Part shown: positions 60,449 through 64,000 of the stretch, piece by piece
Numbering within the stretch: the stretch's first letter is position 1
How the letters are laid out: each line of letters begins with the position of its first letter
Assembly: GCA_025890175.1 (NCBI GenBank)
Contig: JANPYM010000004.1
Coordinates: 627,134-691,133 of the forward strand
Direction: 5' to 3'
Length of the DNA: 64,000 bases
From: Ciborinia camelliae
Taxonomy: Eukaryota > Ascomycota > Leotiomycetes > Helotiales > Sclerotiniaceae
Notes under the pieces: generated by a model
Told to the model about the DNA's origin: nothing
The model's input: the letters and a program-made list of their open reading frames with translations, nothing else
Databases searched by the model: none
Position numbers and translations under genes: made by a program

Positions 60449-61188
60449 TCATGAATCCTCTCTCAGAAACTTCCGCGTAAAACTTCCGCTCATACATGCC
60501 GCAGCCAGCGTAAAGACCCATGTCGTCCACTGCAACGCCAACATAACGTTGCCTGGTTCGATATCTATGCCTGAATTCTGCATATCGGGGTATCTAGATT
60601 GTACGGATAGTGCAGCGCCGGATGATGTAAGTGCATAAGCTGCGGCAAATGCTGAAGCGGTTGAGGACCAGAAGAGAAATTTTATTAAGGATATGTAGAA
60701 ACAGTTGTTTGTTCCATTGCATTTGATGATGCTGGGGGCAGCGACGAGCGAGATGATTGCGAAGAGGAAGAGGAGGGCGGACATGGCGGGGATGGCGACG
60801 GAGATGGCTGTTTGGAGTTCAAGGGCGTATTGGAGAGTTTCTTGGGGGCTGCCGAGGTTGTATATGTCGGATAGGTAGAGGGCGGGTTTTCCTACACTGG
60901 GGCCGCAGACTCTTCCGCCTTGGGATGGTGCACAGATTGCTGGATAGCCCTATGTGTTAGTGTTTGGTGGGAAGGACTGGAGTAAAATGGTGGCCTACAG
61001 GTGTAGGAAATTTTAATTCCGGTCCCGGAGAGTGAGAAAAGGTATATATTGGCTATACCGGGCGAGTCACTCGCACAGCCTATCAGTAGGAGGACTAGGT
61101 TAATCATATTAGATTGTTCTCTGATTTTGAAATATGGAAGACATACTATGAAACAAGAAAATAGAACATGCCAAAGCATAAAACCCAA
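60449..61188 (-). CDS. Sur7/PalI-like four-helix membrane protein, 5' structure unresolved
   Basis: The C-terminal exon is clear from about 60949 to 60449. It starts GYPAICAPSQGGRVCGPSVG, an extracellular Cys-containing loop, then carries three hydrophobic helices (AISVAIPAMSALLFLFAII, ISLIKFLFWSSTASAFAAAY, VMLALQWTTWVFTLAAAC) and a short basic tail. An upstream exon ending near 60999 reads INLVLLLIGCASDSPGIANIYLF, like the first helix and SSPG loop of fungal Sur7/PalI proteins, plasma-membrane proteins of eisosomes or pH signalling. The obvious splice (donor at 60998, acceptor before 60949) joins the exons out of frame by one base, so the model is incomplete or the gene is damaged. Start is uncertain: ATG 61188, or a small first exon near 61260-61305. 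Confidence 0.6.
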
Positions 61189-62740
61189 AAATGATAAGTG
61201 GTGTCTTGAATCTCCCTATATCCAACTATAAGTCCTGACTTCAAAGTTCACGATGGTAGATTGAGTGAGCTTACCCCAGCCATCAAGACACAGTCTTCTT
61301 TCTTTCGGAGGCATTAGAATATTCGATTGAGTTGTCTCGTTTAATTCTAAAAGAATTTAATCAAAAATGATAAGAAATTCAGTTAAGTTACGAAGCTTCT
61401 TCCGCTATTAATGTCGTGAAATAATTATGCAAGCTGGCACCAAACACTGATGCGTTATATCGATGATGTTTGCATTTTAATGCAATTGGATCACAAACCA
61501 CAAACTCATGTGCTCATGGTGATAATGTATAGCTTTGAGTCATGTAGCGGCGAGGCGGTGGCCAGCATGGTCATCAAACTAACATAGCCCGGAGTTCGTT
61601 GCTGCTCAGATAGGTATGGTTTAGAGGAAGGGTCTACAGGTGAGCAACTTACAAGTATAGCTGTGTAATCATTACTAAAAGGGTATTGGACAATAAATTA
61701 TTGACGGAATAGAAAGAGAAATCTATTTTCAATGAATGGCGAACAGAAGGAAGAGAAACTTCTCTCTCTAGATGTGACTGACTTTAGGTTGTATGTGCAT
61801 ATTATTCACCGGATTCGGTGAGGGGAGGCCTTCTAGAGAACCCAACAACCTCAAAAGACAAAGCAAGTCAAAGTCATACCTGAATCGTCTCCATTATTCA
61901 AGAGCAATTGAAAAGAAAGATAGAAATAAATGAACCATGGTAGTTGAAAAGATTTTTCTGTTTCTGCAGAAGTAGTTGGGAGTACCTTCAGGACTCACCT
62001 CCACCTTGCCTCGGTCATATATAGCACTTGTATGAGATCCGATATGCTATGCCACCTATTCGGGATGAAAATTACCATGGTTTCGAAGGATGACATACCT
62101 TGGTTGCTGTCTTGGACTCTACCTACAATAATAGGTACTACCTGATGTAGTTGCGTAGAAACTAGATCGGAGAAATGTTTTCCCGCCCTTTCCATCCATA
62201 ATCCGTTATTAATAATTGCATCGCGGGAAAACTGTTATTCGCCCATGAATACGGAGCTGTTGGATGTGTTCTTCCCAATAACTTTGTGCTTGCATACAAT
62301 AACGAGTTGGTTCCAGTGAGATGTAAATTTTTGCATTATTAATATTGTTGAGGATTTCCCCTCCATAAAAATGCCACTTTTTGCGACCACCAAGCTCCAA
62401 TCAGCAGATTGCTCACACCATTCACAACTCTTGGAACTGGTTTGCAGCTCGACTATAATCCTGTGACGGAGGATGACAGTGCATGCAAAGTTGCTCGCAG
62501 TCATGATAGCTTATTTTAGGATGCATGCAATTATCGAAAAGTTTATTATCGGGTAAGATCAAAAATCACGCGGTGAAATAATGCATTCATGGTTCCTTCC
62601 ATCTTTGACTGCTCCTAATAAAACTCGTGAAGAGCGACAAAAGAATATTTAAAACAAGCATCTCAATACTTTCAGACCTTCCAAATGCTACTGACGTTTA
62701 AAGCATCATAAGCTGTCGGTGAACATCTACCCACGTAAGA
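61189..62740. other. Shared upstream region of Sur7-like and alcohol dehydrogenase genes
   Basis: About 1.5 kb between divergent genes. A possible first exon of the Sur7-like gene (donor GTAAGC on the minus strand near 61274) lies at the left. Otherwise no gene seen. Confidence 0.45.
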
Positions 62741-64000
62741 ATGCTCGCAAAAGCAATCGTGAATTATGCCCCAGTAGACGGGAACATGGTCTGGATAATC
62801 CAAGAGGTCGAATTAGATGAAACTGGGGACGATGAATTACTGGTAGAAATGATTGCGACTGGTATATGCCACACGGATATATTCTATGGGACATTGCCAG
62901 AAGGAGACATGGGGACATTTCCGAAGATAATGGGCCATGAAGGTAGGCGCTCTATTCTATGACTCTAGGTTCCTGCCTTGCATATACTTTTGCTCCTTGG
63001 CCATTCAGGTGCTTCTCTAAACGATTCCAATTACTGATACCTATAACCTATTAGGTATTGGATGGGTACGAAAAGTAGGTAGCAAAGTGAAGTCCGCTCG
63101 GGAAGGCGATTGCGTCTCTCTCACCACCTCATCCTGCAGTACCTGCAAACTATGCAAGAAAGGACATCCTACAAGCTGTGAAAACTTCGGACCGCTGAAT
63201 AACGGTCAGCCGTTTGGGTTTAAAACAACGGAGGACGGCATGTCACAACTCATTGGCGGTTTTTACTTTGGGCAATCTAGTTTTGCAAGCTGGTCTAATG
63301 TGAAGGAATCATGTGTGGTCAATATTTCCAATCTTGTTTCAGAGAATGAAGACTTCAGCGCACTCGCTCCACTGGGTTGTGCGTTTCAGACTGGTGCTGG
63401 TACTGTCACGAAATCGGGAGCAGCGACATCAGATGACTCCATAGTCATTATTGGCATGGGAGGAGTTGGTTTGAGTGCGACAATGGTAAGCTGCTAGTTT
63501 TTGGGGTTACATAAGTTTCTAACGTCTAGGAAAGGCAGCCAAAAGACTCAAATGCAATCCCATTATCGCTGTTGATTGCATATCATCAAGATTGGAGTGG
63601 GCGGAAAGCCTTGGAGCTACTCATACAATTAAACCAAACGAAGTCGATTTTGAGACCGAAGTTAGACGTATTACGGACGGCTTTGGATCCACGATAACTA
63701 TTGATACAACGGGTTCCGTTCCTTTGGTGAAAGCTGCCATAGAGGTCACGGCGAAGATGGGGAAGATAATACTTGCCGGGACGCCTCTTCTCACAGCAGA
63801 TATCTCATTTCCTTTTCTTCCTTTTCTTGGCGCAGGCAAAACTATTGTGGCGTCAATAGAAGGTGATGTTATTCCTGGCCAGGTATGTCTTTTTCTCCCG
63901 GCCCAATGGGCTAGGCTGATGAACCACAAAGTTTATACCAGAAATGATCAAATGGTACAAGAATGACGAATTCCCTATCAATCAAATCGTCAAAACGTAT
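62741..64000 (+). CDS. Zinc-dependent (aryl-)alcohol dehydrogenase, 3' end outside window
   Basis: Exons 62741-62942, 63055-63485, 63535-63882 and 63932-64000 (continuing beyond the window). Medium-chain dehydrogenase family: catalytic zinc ligands Cys43 in TGICHTD and His66 in GHEG (the motif is split by intron 1). The structural-zinc cysteines are CSTCKLCKKGHPTSC. The NAD(P)-binding Rossmann motif is IIGMGGVGLSATM, followed by IIAVD. The last visible exon, FIPEMIKWYKNDEFPINQIVKTY, is the typical near-C-terminal block, so only about the last 10-30 residues should be missing. The pattern is closest to the aryl/benzyl-alcohol dehydrogenase branch, with oxidation of an aromatic or allylic alcohol inferred. 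The acceptor of intron 3 was placed at 63931 because it alone keeps the frame. Confidence 0.9.

Noticed and set aside
62741..64000. Biosynthetic gene cluster including the alcohol dehydrogenase and PhyH genes
   Set aside because: No backbone synthase, transporter or cluster regulator is present in the visible sequence.

Overview
The window is from a filamentous ascomycete fungus. The genes carry many short GT-AG introns (about 47 to 240 bases) with CTAAC/CTGAC-type branch sites, the intergenic DNA is AT-leaning, and two islands have been driven to extreme AT content in the manner of repeat-induced point mutation (RIP). The gene set (KDM4 demethylase, Abp2, LtrA, PMP47-type carrier, CAP59-type transferase, Esc1-like bHLH) and the codon style suggest Leotiomycetes, perhaps near Botrytis/Sclerotinia. 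The lineage is an inference from general look, not from a search.

Layout. 1-1.6 kb: RIP-degraded repeat whose right end matches the long terminal repeat of the element at 26-28.5 kb. 2.1-3.2 kb: old yellow enzyme (+). 4.6-6.2 kb: CAP59-like glycosyltransferase with a reading-frame break (+). 8.2-10.5 kb: LtrA-like membrane protein (+). 12.1-13.9 kb: bHLH-leucine-zipper regulator (-), with about 9 kb of gene-poor DNA upstream. 23.2-25.4 kb: Abp2-type ARS-binding protein (-). 25.9-29.0 kb: two nested DNA transposons, both with intact target-site duplications. 29.4-30.4 kb: peroxisomal adenine nucleotide carrier (+). 31.4-34.1 kb: RecQ helicase (+). 34.6-35.6 kb: unrecognised, probably mitochondrial protein (-). 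36.3-37.3 kb: Ypt1/Rab1 (+). 38.3-40.4 kb: alcohol-oxidase-like GMC oxidoreductase (-). 42.2-46.7 kb: KDM4-type JmjN/JmjC/PHD histone demethylase (-). 50.5-52.2 kb: RGG-box protein (-). 53.0-53.4 kb: tiny four-exon CENP-W gene (-). 53.9-57.2 kb: M1 aminopeptidase (+). 57.7 kb: intron-containing tRNA-Val (-). 58.8-60.0 kb: phytanoyl-CoA dioxygenase-family protein (+). 60.4-61.2 kb: Sur7/PalI-like membrane protein (-). 62.7 kb to the end: zinc alcohol dehydrogenase, cut by the window edge (+).

Most of this is ordinary housekeeping and metabolic content with no operon or obvious biosynthetic cluster. Divergent pairs that probably share promoters are the mitochondrial-type gene with Ypt1, CENP-W with the aminopeptidase, and Abp2 with the carrier, the last pair now separated by the nested transposons. 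The points most worth a second look are the transposon nest, whose terminal repeats carry a conserved head-to-head telomere-like palindrome, the Ypt1 first-exon junction that would read as a stop, the GAMEN motif split over 11- and 19-base exons, the CENP-W gene, and the oddities in the CAP59-like gene and the tRNA.

Exon joins were worked out by hand from splice motifs and reading-frame continuity. They are consistent internally but have not been checked against transcripts.
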